64,000 bases of DNA from the NCBI RefSeq assembly GCF_002583555.1, contig NZ_BEGX01000004.1, forward strand, positions 1 through 64,000, written 5' to 3'. The notes under the pieces are model-generated. The model was not told where the DNA came from and did no database searches. It saw nothing but the letters and a program-made list of their open reading frames with translations. Both the position numbers and the translations under genes were made by a program. This stretch comes from Pseudonocardia sp. N23 (GTDB lineage: Bacteria; Actinomycetota; Actinomycetes; Mycobacteriales; Pseudonocardiaceae). Below are positions 1-8,928 of this stretch, in pieces (within the stretch, counting starts at the first letter, position 1; every line of letters starts with the position of its first letter).

Positions 1-918
1 GGCGGCGAGCGCGCCCGCCAGGTCCCGGGCGGCGGCCTCGGCAGCCGTGACGGCGGTCCCGGCCCCGTCGTGGGCGGCGCGCGCGGCCGCCAGGTCGCCC
101 AGCAGCGGCGCGGCCTCGTCGGCGAAGGCGAGGTCGGCGAGGATCTCGGGCCGGGCCGCGAGGCCTTCGCGGACCTTCTCCAGGATCTGCGAGACGGCCG
201 CGGGCACCTCGGGGTCGACGATCAGCTCCAGCAGGTAGCGGACGAACTGGTCGGGCCCGCGGAACTGGAACTGGCCCTCGATGCCGCCCTCGGTGGCGTT
301 CATCTGCAGGATCGCGGTGAAGATCGACGGGTCGAGGCCGTGGTCGTCGAGCAGCTGCGCCCAGCGGTCCTGGGAGTCGGTGACCGCGGCGCCGCAGTCC
401 GGGACCGCGCCCCAGCGCTTCACCGCGGACACGAAGTCGCGCAACGGTGTCGGCGCCGCGTCGCCGCCGAAGGGCAGCGCGTCCAGGGTCGCCTCGGAGC
501 CGCTCGGGGACCGGAACACGTACCAGCGGGCGGCGAGCCGGTCGTGGTCGCGGTTGGGGTCGGCTGGCTGCGTCCGGTCGGCCCACTCGTAGACGGCGCC
601 GGTGACGAGCGTGGCGCCGCCGGGCCCCGACCACTCGACGACGACGTGCGCGGTGTCGGACCCCAGCACGTAGTCCTCGAGGTGCTTGCCCGTCGTGGAC
701 GTGGCCAGGAAGTCGCGGCGGTGCGGGCGGACGACCGCGCACATCAGCGACAGGACCGTCGACTTCCCGCCGCCGTTGCGCAGCCACAGGATCGAGTGCA
801 GCGGCTGCCCGTCGGCTCCGGTCAGTTCCAGGGTGACGTCGACGAACCGGGCGGCGGCCGGGCCGATGCGGTGCAGCCGGACGCGCCGCATCGTCCACAT
901 CACGGGCGGGGCGCTCAC
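1..918 (-). CDS. jetC: JetC/MksB-like SMC ATPase of a Wadjet-type system (N-terminal part)
   Basis: Partial: the frame stays open to the left edge, so only about 306 N-terminal residues are present. A Walker A motif (LRNGGGKSTVL) lies near residue 50, after a short beta-rich start, as in SMC/MukB-like ATPases of the COG4913 type. The rest is charged and alanine-rich, suiting the start of a coiled-coil arm. The GTG start overlaps the stop of the upstream gene in a GTGA junction, so the two are translationally coupled. In known Wadjet/MksB systems this subunit is the motor that extrudes plasmid DNA. The expected nuclease subunit JetD would lie beyond the edge. Function is inferred from the Walker motif plus the three-gene order. 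Confidence 0.75.
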   Translation of the reverse strand, partial: MSAPPVMWTMRRVRLHRIGPAAARFVDVTLELTGADGQPLHSILWLRNGGGKSTVLSLMCAVVRPHRRDFLATSTTGKHLEDYVLGSDTAHVVVEWSGPGGATLVTGAVYEWADRTQPADPNRDHDRLAARWYVFRSPSGSEATLDALPFGGDAAPTPLRDFVSAVKRWGAVPDCGAAVTDSQDRWAQLLDDHGLDPSIFTAILQMNATEGGIEGQFQFRGPDQFVRYLLELIVDPEVPAAVSQILEKVREGLAARPEILADLAFADEAAPLLGDLAAARAAHDGAGTAVTAAEAAARDLAGALAA

Positions 919-1652
919 GTACCCACCTCCGCCCGGTTCTCCCGGGCCCGGGCCTCCCGCAGCGCGTCGAGGGCCGCACCACCTGCGCTGTCGGCCACCA
1001 GCAGCCGGAACCGGTCGGTGAGATGGAACGTGTCGGCGCCCAGCGTCGTGGCCTCGCGGGCGGCGCCCTGCTCGACGAGCCAGCCGAACACCTCCTCGAC
1101 CGCCTTGAGCGTGCAGCCGCGGGCCCGCCTGCCGGTCTGGGTGGTGATCAGCTGCGGCAGGTCGGCGTAGACCTGCGCGGCGACGCGGGCGCGTTCCTCG
1201 GGGCTGCCCTCGACCCCGCCGAGGCCACCGAGGGCGTCCAGCGACGCCCGGATGAACTCGTCGACCCGCACGATCTCGACGAGCCGCGTCTCGGGGTCGT
1301 CGAAGTCGGCGTCGGTCGGGTAGGCGTAGGCGGCGATGCCGACGAGGACCAGCCCGAACACGAGGCGGTCGTCGGCGTCCATGGTGGTGCGCAGATCGGC
1401 GAGCCGGGTCGCGAACGCGCCGCCCGGCTCGGGGGCGAGCACCAGTCCCGACCGCGGGACGCCCAGCACCTCCAGGCCGAGGCCTTCGGCCATGGTGTCG
1501 ACGACGTCCTTGAACGCGAGCTCGCTGCGGTAGCGGTCGAGCAGCGCGCGGTACTCCCCACCCTCGACCGGCCGGGCGCGGCGGGCCAGCGCGAAGCCGA
1601 GCAGCTCGGCGGCGGCCCGGACCTGCGTGAGGTCGGCGGCGACGCTGCTCAT
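915..1652 (-). CDS. jetB: JetB/MksE-like condensin accessory subunit
   Basis: A 245-residue protein with the size and mixed helical/strand character of MksE/JetB (DUF4194-like) winged-helix subunits, which bridge the kleisin and the SMC ATPase. The ATG start overlaps the stop of the upstream kleisin-like gene by 4 nt (ATGA), and its own stop overlaps the next start (GTGA). The central stretch with AYPTDADFDDPETRLVEI and the C-terminal LKAVEEVFGWLVEQGAA suit a winged-helix fold. No catalytic motif is expected or seen. Assignment rests mainly on position between a 515-residue helical protein and an SMC-type ATPase. Confidence 0.7.
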   Translation of the reverse strand: MSSVAADLTQVRAAAELLGFALARRARPVEGGEYRALLDRYRSELAFKDVVDTMAEGLGLEVLGVPRSGLVLAPEPGGAFATRLADLRTTMDADDRLVFGLVLVGIAAYAYPTDADFDDPETRLVEIVRVDEFIRASLDALGGLGGVEGSPEERARVAAQVYADLPQLITTQTGRRARGCTLKAVEEVFGWLVEQGAAREATTLGADTFHLTDRFRLLVADSAGGAALDALREARARENRAEVGT

Positions 1653-3196
1653 GCGACCGGCTCCCTCTCGCAGGCGGGCACGGCGTCCTCGCCCACGCGG
1701 CCCGAACCACGCAACCGCACCAGCAGGTCCGGACCACCGACGTCGGGCCGGTCCAGCAGCCGTCCGTCGCGGCGCGCCTCGATCCCGCCCGCCAGCACGT
1801 CGATCTCCCCAGCGACGTCGCCCTCCGCCTCGGCGGCCACGTCGGGTGCGAACGCCCACAGCGCAGACAGCAGCACCAGCTCGGCGACCTCGGCCTCCTC
1901 CGTCGAGGCGTCGGCCGCGGCGATCGGAACGCCGTCGAGCAGCGCCGACAGCCGGACCTCGTCGCCACCGGTGACGGCGGCCAGCACCTGCCGCGCCGCG
2001 CCCACGACCGGCTCGGGGTAGCGCTGCACGTCCTGCGTGGCGTCCCCGACGTCGGGGACGACCTCGACGTCGGGCTCCGCGGACTCCCGCGCCCGCGGCG
2101 GCGCCCACAGCATGTCCACCATGTCGTCGAAACGGACGAGACGCGGCACGGTGACGCCCAGCGCCCGGTCGGCGAACGCCGTCGCCACGTCCAGCGCCGC
2201 CGGGCGGGGCAGCGCGAGCACCGGGAGCAGGACCTCGTCGCGCAGCGCGAGCATCCGCAGCCGGCGCCGGCGCGTGAGCCGCTGGCGGACCTGCGCGGTG
2301 AGGAACACCTCCCGCGCCCCGACGAGGCGTCGTTCCAGGTCGAGGTGCACGCGCCGGGCCCGGCCGACGAGGTCGACGATGCGGCCCGACACCGCCCGGA
2401 CCTCCGGCGAGGTCTCGGCGTCGAGGCCGCCCTGGACGTGTTCGAGCAGCCGGTCGTCCTCCCCGATGCGGGCCTCGACGTGGCGGCGCGCCCGCGCCAG
2501 CCGCTGCGGCACCTCCTGCTCCCAGTCGTGCGAGCCGACGTCGCGGCGGGTGGCGTCGAGCAGCTCGGCCAGCGTCGCCGACATGCCGACGCTCGTCCGC
2601 TCCGCCTGGGCCGCGGTGCGGGCGGCGGCGTCGAACCGGCGGTCGTCGAGCTGACGCTGCAGGACATGGGCGAGCGCCCGGTCGGCGTCCTCGAGGTCGA
2701 CGTCGAGCCCGTTCAGGAACAGCGTCACCGCCTGGTCGCTGGCGACGACCACGGGCCCGTACTCGGCCTCGCGCAGCGACAGCAGCCGGAAGCTGTAGGC
2801 CTCCCACCGGACGGCGGCGCCGGGGGCACCGAGGTCGGCGAAGCGGTAGCTGAACCGCCGCTGGTCGTGCGCGTCGTTGAGCAGGCCGCGCACGACGGTC
2901 TGGGCCGCGTCGCGCGCCTGGTCGGGCCGGCCCGGGCACATCCGCGACGCGAGGCCGGTGAGCTCGTCGACCAGGTCGTCCAGCGTCGCCTCGCGGGCGA
3001 ACCCCATCGACCCGACGACGACGTCGACCGCGGCGAGGGCGAGCAGCCGCAGGTCGTAGTCGGCGTCGTCGATCCCCGCGTGGGCGGCGTTGCGCACCAG
3101 CCGCGACACCGGGTCGGTCAACGCCAGGGCACGCCAGCGGTCGCGCGCGGACGCGTCGGCGGCGGGCGAGATCACGCCCCCGTACGCACCCGTCAT
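1649..3196 (-). CDS. jetA: JetA/MksF-like kleisin subunit of a Wadjet-type system
   Basis: First gene of the operon, 515 residues, almost entirely helical, with Arg-rich segments around residues 270-330 (LTRRRRLRMLALRDEV) and an acidic C-terminal third. Size and position match JetA/MksF, the kleisin-like subunit that closes the SMC ring in MksBEF and Wadjet plasmid-restriction complexes. It starts at ATG 3196, diverging from the cysteine desulfhydrase gene across about 220 bp that must hold both promoters. No sequence motif is diagnostic by eye; the call depends on the operon, and the Wadjet subtype cannot be assigned here. Confidence 0.7.
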   Translation of the reverse strand: MTGAYGGVISPAADASARDRWRALALTDPVSRLVRNAAHAGIDDADYDLRLLALAAVDVVVGSMGFAREATLDDLVDELTGLASRMCPGRPDQARDAAQTVVRGLLNDAHDQRRFSYRFADLGAPGAAVRWEAYSFRLLSLREAEYGPVVVASDQAVTLFLNGLDVDLEDADRALAHVLQRQLDDRRFDAAARTAAQAERTSVGMSATLAELLDATRRDVGSHDWEQEVPQRLARARRHVEARIGEDDRLLEHVQGGLDAETSPEVRAVSGRIVDLVGRARRVHLDLERRLVGAREVFLTAQVRQRLTRRRRLRMLALRDEVLLPVLALPRPAALDVATAFADRALGVTVPRLVRFDDMVDMLWAPPRARESAEPDVEVVPDVGDATQDVQRYPEPVVGAARQVLAAVTGGDEVRLSALLDGVPIAAADASTEEAEVAELVLLSALWAFAPDVAAEAEGDVAGEIDVLAGGIEARRDGRLLDRPDVGGPDLLVRLRGSGRVGEDAVPACEREPVA

Positions 3197-3414
3197 GTCC
3201 CTCGCCAGCTGATGTCGACGTCCTGCCGTCCCGGGAGGGTAGCCACCGGGTCCGACAGCACCGGGCCGTGGCCCCCGTCCCGACCGAATGACCGGACATT
3301 GATGGTCATCTGTCCCGACACCCGGGAGGCCCGGGACGCTAAGGTGTTGTCGGGCAGCGGCGCTCCGCGTCCGCGCCGGGACGCGAACCCACGTCGGCGA
3401 CGGCGAGGAGAACC

Positions 3415-4545
3415 ATGACCAGCGTCTCCAGCGATGCCTGTCCGCAGGTCCGGCTCGGCGAGGACGTCGACCGTTTCGACCCCGACCATCGTGCCTGGGT
3501 CGTGCAGGCGGTCGCCCGCATCCGCGCGGAGACCAACCGGTCGTCGGACACGCACCTGCTCACGGTGCCGCTGCCGACGGGCTGGAACGTCGACCTCTAC
3601 CTCAAGGACGAGTCGACGCACCCGACCGGCTCGCTCAAGCACCGCCTCGCCCGCTCGCTGTTCCTGCACGCGCTGTGCAACGGCTGGGTCCGCCGCGACC
3701 GGCCGGTCATCGAGGCGTCCAGCGGCTCGACCGCGGTGTCGGAGGCCTACTTCGCGCGGCTGATCGGGGTCCCGTTCGTCGCTGTCGTCGCCCGCTCGAC
3801 GAGCCGGCAGAAGATCGAGCTGATCGAGCTGCACGGCGGGCGCTGTCATCTCGTCGAGCGCGCGTCGGAGGTCTACGAGACCGCGACCCGGCTGGCCCGC
3901 GAGACCGGCGGGCACTACATGGACCAGTTCACCTACGCCGAGCGGGCCACCGACTGGCGCGGCAACAACAACATCGCCGAGTCGCTCTTCGACCAGATGG
4001 CACAGGAACGCCACCCCGAGCCCGCATGGGTGGTGGCGACGGCCGGAACCGGCGGTACGTCGGCGACGATCGCGCGCTACGTCGTCTACACCGGTCGCAG
4101 CACCGGGGTGTGCGTCGCCGACCCGGAGAACTCGGCGTTCATGCCGGGCTGGCGCGAGGGCGACGCGGGCGTGACGACGCCGGTCTCCTCCCGCATCGAG
4201 GGCATCGGGCGGCAGCGGGTGGAGCCGAGCTTCGTCGGCACCGCGATCGACCGGATGATCCGGGTGCCCGACGCCGCGGCGATCGCCGCCGTGCGCGACC
4301 TCGACGCCCGGGCCGGCTGGAAGGCGGGCGCGTCGACCGGCACCGGGCTGTGGGCGGCCTACCGGATCGTCTCGGAGATGGTGGCCGCGGGCCGCGGTGG
4401 CAGCGTCGTCACGCTGCTGTGCGACTCGGGCGAGCGCTACACCGAGACCTACTACTCCGACGCGTGGCTGGAGTCGGCCGGCCTCGACATCGCCCCCTAC
4501 GCCCGCCGCCTCGACGAGTTCCACCGCACCGGGATGCTCCGGTAG
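3415..4545 (+). CDS. cds1: PLP-dependent cysteine synthase-fold enzyme, Cds1-like L-cysteine desulfhydrase
   Basis: A 376-residue fold-type II PLP enzyme. The Schiff-base lysine is K75 in [10 protein letters not shown], the substrate loop is SGSTAVSE at 103-110 and the phosphate cradle GTGGTS is at 211-216. The C-terminal region ([17 protein letters not shown]) is typical of the mycobacterial Rv3684/Cds1 group, which releases H2S, pyruvate and ammonia from cysteine, rather than of CysK/CysM. ATG 3415 follows a purine-rich GGCGAGGAGAACC ribosome site. It is a single gene, divergent from the Wadjet operon. The biochemical role is taken from the family; a cysteine or cystathionine synthase activity cannot be excluded. 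Confidence 0.8.
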   Translation: MTSVSSDACPQVRLGEDVDRFDPDHRAWVVQAVARIRAETNRSSDTHLLTVPLPTGWNVDLYLKDESTHPTGSLKHRLARSLFLHALCNGWVRRDRPVIEASSGSTAVSEAYFARLIGVPFVAVVARSTSRQKIELIELHGGRCHLVERASEVYETATRLARETGGHYMDQFTYAERATDWRGNNNIAESLFDQMAQERHPEPAWVVATAGTGGTSATIARYVVYTGRSTGVCVADPENSAFMPGWREGDAGVTTPVSSRIEGIGRQRVEPSFVGTAIDRMIRVPDAAAIAAVRDLDARAGWKAGASTGTGLWAAYRIVSEMVAAGRGGSVVTLLCDSGERYTETYYSDAWLESAGLDIAPYARRLDEFHRTGMLR

Positions 4546-4555
4546 GACTGGTCCC

Positions 4556-5242
4556 ATGACGACGTTCGTTCTGGTGCACGGCGCGTGGGGCGGGTCCTAC
4601 GGGTTCCGCAGGGTCCGGCCGCTGCTGCGCGCGCAGGGCCACGAGGTGTTCACCCCGAGCCTCACCGGGATCGGCGAGCGCTCCCATCTCACGGGACCGC
4701 TCGTGTCGCTGACGACGCACGTGCTCGACGTCGTCAACACGGTCCGCTACGAGGACCTCGACGACATCGTGCTGCTCGGCTTCTCCTACGGCGGCATGGT
4801 CGTCACCGGCGCACTCGACGCGATCGGCGACCGGGTCCGTGAGCTCGTCTACCTCGACGCGTTCGTCCCCGCCGACGGGCAGAGCGTCGTCGCGCTGGCC
4901 GCGGGACGCGATGTGCCACAAGGGCTCGGCGCGCCCTGGCTGATCCCGCCGAGCGAGCGGGAGTACGAGTCGGCGGAGATCGCGGCGTTCTCCCGTCCCC
5001 GGCGCACCCCGCAGCCGGCCCGCACGTTCAGCGAGCCCGTCCGGCTCGGCACGCCGCTGGAGCAGGGCCCGTTCGGGCTCACCTACATCCGTGCGACGGC
5101 CGAGCCGAACGCGGCGTTCGAGGCGGCCGCCGCGCGGGCCGGGGCCTCACCCGCGTGGCGCCTCCACGAGATCGACACCGGCCACATGGTGCCGGAGAAC
5201 CGGCCCGACGAGCTGGCGTCGATCCTCCTGGCCCTGGCCTGA
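4556..5242 (+). CDS. alpha/beta hydrolase (salicylate-esterase/hydroxynitrile-lyase-like)
   Basis: A compact 228-residue alpha/beta hydrolase. It opens with the oxyanion motif VLVHGAWGGS, has the nucleophile S77 in GFSYGG and the catalytic histidine at H210 in DTGHMVPENRPDELA, close to the C-terminus. The plant-esterase-like architecture without a large lid is common in actinobacterial EstC-type esterases. It starts 11 nt after the Cds1-like gene on the same strand, so co-transcription is likely. The substrate is unknown and nothing links it chemically to cysteine metabolism. Confidence 0.8.
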   Translation: MTTFVLVHGAWGGSYGFRRVRPLLRAQGHEVFTPSLTGIGERSHLTGPLVSLTTHVLDVVNTVRYEDLDDIVLLGFSYGGMVVTGALDAIGDRVRELVYLDAFVPADGQSVVALAAGRDVPQGLGAPWLIPPSEREYESAEIAAFSRPRRTPQPARTFSEPVRLGTPLEQGPFGLTYIRATAEPNAAFEAAAARAGASPAWRLHEIDTGHMVPENRPDELASILLALA

Positions 5243-5248
5243 GACGGA

Positions 5249-6121
5249 TCAGAGCTTGTCCGCCTCCGGGATCACCTTCTCGCCCAGGATCTCCAGTGGC
5301 GTGATCGCGGCGACGCCCGGCACCCAGCCGTGGACGTGGGTGACGCCGAGCTTCGCGAGCCCGGCCATCTGCTCGAGGATCGTGTCGACGTTCTCGCCGT
5401 CGGCACCGGGGTCGAGCGGGAACATGACGGTCTTCTCGATCTCGTCGTAGTCCCGGCCGACGGCCTCGCAGTGCCCGCGCAGGACGTCGAGCTTGTGCGC
5501 GACCTCGGGGCCCCCGAACAGGTTGCACGCCTGGGCGTACTGCGCGACGAGGCGCAGCGTCTTCTTCTCCCCACCGCCGCCGATGAGGATCGGCGGGTGC
5601 GGGCGGCGCAGCGGGTGCGGCGAGTCCAGGGTGCGGCCCAGTGTGTAGTGGGTGCCCTCGAACGGGCCGTCGTCGTCGCTCCACATCTGCAGGCAGATGC
5701 GCAGCGTCTCCTCGAGCCGTTCGAAGCGCTCGGCCGTCGGCGGGAAGTGCAGGCCGAGGCCGCGGGACTCCTCGTCGTTCCAGGCGGCGCCGATGCCCAG
5801 CCAGGCCCGGCCGCCCGACAGCACGTCGAGGGTGGAGACGATCTTGGCGAGCATGCCGGGCTCGCGGTAGGTCACGGCGGTGACCCAGGCGAGCAGGTCG
5901 ACGCGCTTCGTGTGGGCGGCGAGGTAGCCGAGCGTCGTGTACGCCTCGAGCATGTCGTTCTCGGCAGGCCCGACGCCCTGGATCTGCCAGACGTGGTCCA
6001 TGACGCTGAGCTTGGTGACGCCGACGTCCTCGGCGGTCGTGGCGATGCGGGCGAGGTCGGCGGCCAGGTTCTGCGGTCCGCCCGGCCAGGTGAAGTCAGC
6101 GATGTGCAGGCCGATCTTCAT
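5249..6121 (-). CDS. F420-dependent LLM class oxidoreductase (TIGR03560-like)
   Basis: A 290-residue luciferase-like TIM barrel. It begins MKIGLHIADFTWPGG, carries VLSGGRAWLGIGAAWNDEE in the middle and RPHPPILIGGGGEKKTLRL before the last third, the signature layout of the TIGR03560 subgroup of F420-dependent oxidoreductases. These transfer hydride between F420 and small organic substrates; the substrate here is unknown. It is convergent with the alpha/beta hydrolase, with only 6 nt between stops, and no hairpin is visible there. ATG 6121 is well placed at the conserved first strand. Confidence 0.85.
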   Translation of the reverse strand: MKIGLHIADFTWPGGPQNLAADLARIATTAEDVGVTKLSVMDHVWQIQGVGPAENDMLEAYTTLGYLAAHTKRVDLLAWVTAVTYREPGMLAKIVSTLDVLSGGRAWLGIGAAWNDEESRGLGLHFPPTAERFERLEETLRICLQMWSDDDGPFEGTHYTLGRTLDSPHPLRRPHPPILIGGGGEKKTLRLVAQYAQACNLFGGPEVAHKLDVLRGHCEAVGRDYDEIEKTVMFPLDPGADGENVDTILEQMAGLAKLGVTHVHGWVPGVAAITPLEILGEKVIPEADKL

Positions 6122-6506
6122 GCGGTGGTCTTCTCCCGTCGGAAGGTGTGTCCTTCCGACGCTAGCGCCGCCACGGCGCGGCTGCCTGGCCGCGCCGATC
6201 CCAGGCTCCGGCGTGACGGGGGCCGACCAGCCAGGTCTGCCCGGTTGGTCCGGAACGTCCTCGCGGAAGGGCAGCGAGCCGGCCGCACCCGCCCACGGCA
6301 CCGTGACCGATGCCACCGCGACCGCCAGCTCCCCCGCGTTGGCACGGGGCGGTCGGGCACCGCCGGGGGCAGCGGCTGGTTCGCGCCCTTCCCACCGGGA
6401 CCGCGCCGCAGCGGCCCCGCGGCGACCGCCGAGCCGGCGACGGGCTGCGCGTCGACGGTCAGACCTCGGCGCCGCGGTGAGCAGTTGTCGTCAGGATTCG
6501 ATCAGG
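6122..6506. other. 385-bp non-coding stretch
   Basis: No convincing gene lies here. The frames that stay open are low-complexity Ala/Arg/Pro/Gly translations typical of antisense shadows at this GC content. It must hold the promoter of the leftward LLM gene. It could contain a highly decayed remnant, but I could not match any family. Confidence 0.4.
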
Positions 6507-7490
6507 TCAGCCCGATACGAGGGCGGCGAACCGGTCGAGGTCGACGTTGCCGCCGCTCACGATCACCCCGACCCGCTGCCCCGCCAGCTCCTCGCGCCTG
6601 GCCAGCGCCCCGGCCAGCGCCAGGCACCCGGTCGGCTCCACGACGAGCTTGAGCCGGGTCGCGAGCAGCCGCATGCCGTCGACGAGCGCCTCGTCGGGCA
6701 CGGTGAGGATCTCGTCGACACCCTCGCGGATGATCGCGAACGGGTAGCGGCCCAGGTGCTGGGTCTGGGCGCCGTCGGCGATGGTGCGGGGTACGTCGAT
6801 GTGCACGATCCGCCCCGCGCGCCACGACTGCAGCCCGTCGTCGCCGGCCTCGGGCTCCACGCCGTGGATGCGAACCCCCGGCGAGAGCGCCCGGGCCGCC
6901 AGGATCGCGCCCGACAGCAGCCCGCCGCCGCCCAGGCAGACGAACAGCGCGTCGAACGGACCCGCGTCCTCGATGAGCTCCATCGTCGCGGTGCCCTGGC
7001 CCGCGAGGACGTCGGGATGGTCGTAGGGCGGGATCAGCGCCAGGCCGCGCTCGGCCGCGAGGCCGGTGGCCAGCTCCTCGCGGTCGACGGCGTAGCGGTC
7101 GTAGGTGACGATCTCCGCCCCGTAGCCGCGGGTCGCCGCCATCTTCGACGCGGGCGCATCGAGGGGCATCACGATCGTCGCGGACGTGCCCAGCTCCCGG
7201 GCTGCCAGCGCGACCGCCTGGGCGTGGTTGCCCGACGAGTACGCCAGCACCCCCGCCGCCCGCTGCGCCGCGGACAGCCGTGACAGCGCCGTGTAGGCGC
7301 CGCGGAACTTGAACGCGCCGCCCCGCTGCAGGTTCTCGCACTTGAGGAACACCGAGGCGCCGACCATGCCGTCGAGGGTCCGCGAGGTCACGACGGGTGT
7401 GCGGTGCGCGACCCCCGCGAGGCCGCGGGCCGCGGCGGCGACGTCGTCGAACGTCGGGACCGGCCGGTCGAGGCCCGTCGCGGCGCTCAG
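6507..7490 (-). CDS. threonine dehydratase-like PLP enzyme (possible CTG start)
   Basis: A fold-type II PLP enzyme with the lysine motif GGAFKFRGA, SSGNHAQAVA, the glycine cradle CLGGGGLLSG and a C-terminal VSGGNVDLDRF, as in catabolic threonine/serine dehydratases and serine racemases. The first ATG/GTG (7391) would remove conserved N-terminal sequence (FDDVAAAARGLAGVAHRTPVV) that is present in frame upstream. Reading back, the frame opens at CTG 7490, which forms a CTGA overlap with the stop of the STAS gene, exactly like the ATGA overlaps at the two upstream junctions. I therefore propose a CTG start and 327 residues; the GTG-start product would be 294. It is the last gene of the phosphatase/B12/STAS operon. 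Confidence 0.75.
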   Translation of the reverse strand: MSAATGLDRPVPTFDDVAAAARGLAGVAHRTPVVTSRTLDGMVGASVFLKCENLQRGGAFKFRGAYTALSRLSAAQRAAGVLAYSSGNHAQAVALAARELGTSATIVMPLDAPASKMAATRGYGAEIVTYDRYAVDREELATGLAAERGLALIPPYDHPDVLAGQGTATMELIEDAGPFDALFVCLGGGGLLSGAILAARALSPGVRIHGVEPEAGDDGLQSWRAGRIVHIDVPRTIADGAQTQHLGRYPFAIIREGVDEILTVPDEALVDGMRLLATRLKLVVEPTGCLALAGALARREELAGQRVGVIVSGGNVDLDRFAALVSG

Positions 7491-7870
7491 GCCTGGCTCC
7501 CGGCGGCCGCGTCGAGATCAGCGGCGTGGGTCTCCTCGATCTCGAACAGCACCTCGACGCCGGTGAGGCGCAGGATGCGGCGCATCGGACCCTGCGGGCT
7601 GCGCAGGACCACGGTCCCGCCGCGGCGGCTGGTGCGCCGGTGGGCCGACAGCAGCGCCGCGAGCCCGGAGGAGTCGCAGAACGACACCTCGGCGAGGTCG
7701 ATCACGACGTCGGCGCCCCCGTGACCGGGGCCGGGGCCGGGCAGTGCTCGCAGCTGCTCGTCGACGGCGGGTGCGGTGATGTAGCTCAACTCGCCGCGCA
7801 CCGTGACGCGTGGTCGCCCGTCCGCCTCGGTACCGACGTCGAGATGCAGTGGCTCCGGATGGCTGCTCAA
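7487..7870 (-). CDS. STAS-domain anti-sigma factor antagonist
   Basis: A 127-residue single STAS domain with the conserved strand-loop VVIDLAEVSFCDSSGLAALLSAHRR; the serines in DSSG are the usual phosphorylation site. In SpoIIAA/RsbV systems the dephosphorylated form binds the anti-sigma kinase and frees the sigma factor. It overlaps the upstream B12-binding gene by 4 nt and the downstream PLP gene by a CTGA. A PP2C phosphatase two genes upstream is the natural activator. No anti-sigma kinase or sigma factor is encoded in the window, so partners must lie elsewhere. Confidence 0.88.
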   Translation of the reverse strand: MSSHPEPLHLDVGTEADGRPRVTVRGELSYITAPAVDEQLRALPGPGPGHGGADVVIDLAEVSFCDSSGLAALLSAHRRTSRRGGTVVLRSPQGPMRRILRLTGVEVLFEIEETHAADLDAAAGSQA

Positions 7871-8928
7871 CGTTCGCCCCCTCCGTTCGTGAAGCCCGGT
7901 CGCAGCTGCTCACGTCCCTGCCGCAGGCAGCTGAGCGCGAACGGGAAGTCGTGCAGGCCCGCGGCCAGCTCACCCAGCACGGCGTGCAGGCCGCCGGTGG
8001 AGATGTCGCGGGCACCCAGCGCCGACCCCAGCCAGTGCAGGTAGTCGGCGAACAGCCCGTCGTCGGACAGGTAGACCGCGGCGCCGAGGAAGTCGACGAC
8101 CTGTCCGGCGTCCTGGACCGGGTCGGACCCGAGCGGGTTGCCGGGCGGGCCGGCGAACGGGGAGAACCCCTCCAAGGCGTCGACGGCGGCACCGACGAGT
8201 GCGCCGCGCCGTTCGGTCAGGCCTGCGTACTCCGCGCTCGCGGCGGTGATCGTCGCCACGGGCGGGGCGGCGCCGCGCCACGGCTGCTGGTCCAGCACCG
8301 CCACGGCCTCGACGGGCCCGGGCGCCCAGGCGTCGACGCCGAGGCGACGGGCCCAGCGACCGTCGGCGCCGAAGCCGGGTCCGCCCGCGAGCACCGGGGT
8401 GCCGGTCCGCTGGGCGGCGACGATCGTCCGGTGGGCGGCGGGCAGATGGATGGGCAGTGCGCAGCTGAGCGCGACGACGTCGGGCCCGTACTGGTGCAGG
8501 TAGGACGCGAGATGCTCGGCGGGGACGCTCGCCCCGAGGAACGTGACGGCCCACCCGTTGGCGCGCAACACTTCCGAGACGATCCGTGCGGGCAGTGCGT
8601 GCCACTCGCCGTCGAGGCAGCCGACAACGACCGAGCCGCGTGCACCGCCGGCCGGGATGCGGGCGCCGACAGCAGCGACGACCCGCTCGTTGACACATGT
8701 CGCCGCGTGTTCCTGCGCGACGCTCCATTCGCCGGCCTCCCACAGCGCGCCGATCCGCCGGGCGGCGGCGCCGACGAGGCCGACCAGCACGTCGGCGGGG
8801 TGCACGCCGTCGCCGAGGAGACCCACGGCGAGCTCGCAGGCCCGCCACTCGTCGGCCCGGCCGAGCGCGTCGAAGAACTCGGGCGCAACGGATTCGAGCC
8901 GGGTGGGGAGCGTCGGCGGTGCGGTCAC
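7867..8928 (-). CDS. CarH-like cobalamin-binding sensor protein
   Basis: 353 residues. A helical cap contains W63-x9-E73-H74 (from WEAGEW to QEH), the Wx9EH motif known from CarH-type B12 photoreceptors. It is followed by a Rossmann-type B12 domain with E108-W109-H110 supplying the likely cobalt-ligand histidine; the usual G three residues after the histidine is P. There is no MerR-type DNA-binding domain. The C-terminal 140 residues are helical and may be an RsbR/RsbU-type sensor or interaction domain. Stop/start overlaps of 4 nt link it to the PP2C phosphatase upstream and STAS protein downstream, suggesting it gates that switch. Light sensing is inferred, not shown. Confidence 0.8.
   Translation of the reverse strand: MTAPPTLPTRLESVAPEFFDALGRADEWRACELAVGLLGDGVHPADVLVGLVGAAARRIGALWEAGEWSVAQEHAATCVNERVVAAVGARIPAGGARGSVVVGCLDGEWHALPARIVSEVLRANGWAVTFLGASVPAEHLASYLHQYGPDVVALSCALPIHLPAAHRTIVAAQRTGTPVLAGGPGFGADGRWARRLGVDAWAPGPVEAVAVLDQQPWRGAAPPVATITAASAEYAGLTERRGALVGAAVDALEGFSPFAGPPGNPLGSDPVQDAGQVVDFLGAAVYLSDDGLFADYLHWLGSALGARDISTGGLHAVLGELAAGLHDFPFALSCLRQGREQLRPGFTNGGGER

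Noticed and set aside
70..1170. Long open frames on the plus strand opposite jetB/jetC
   Set aside because: Arg/Gly/Val-rich antisense translations common at this GC; the minus strand carries the Walker A motif and coupled starts.
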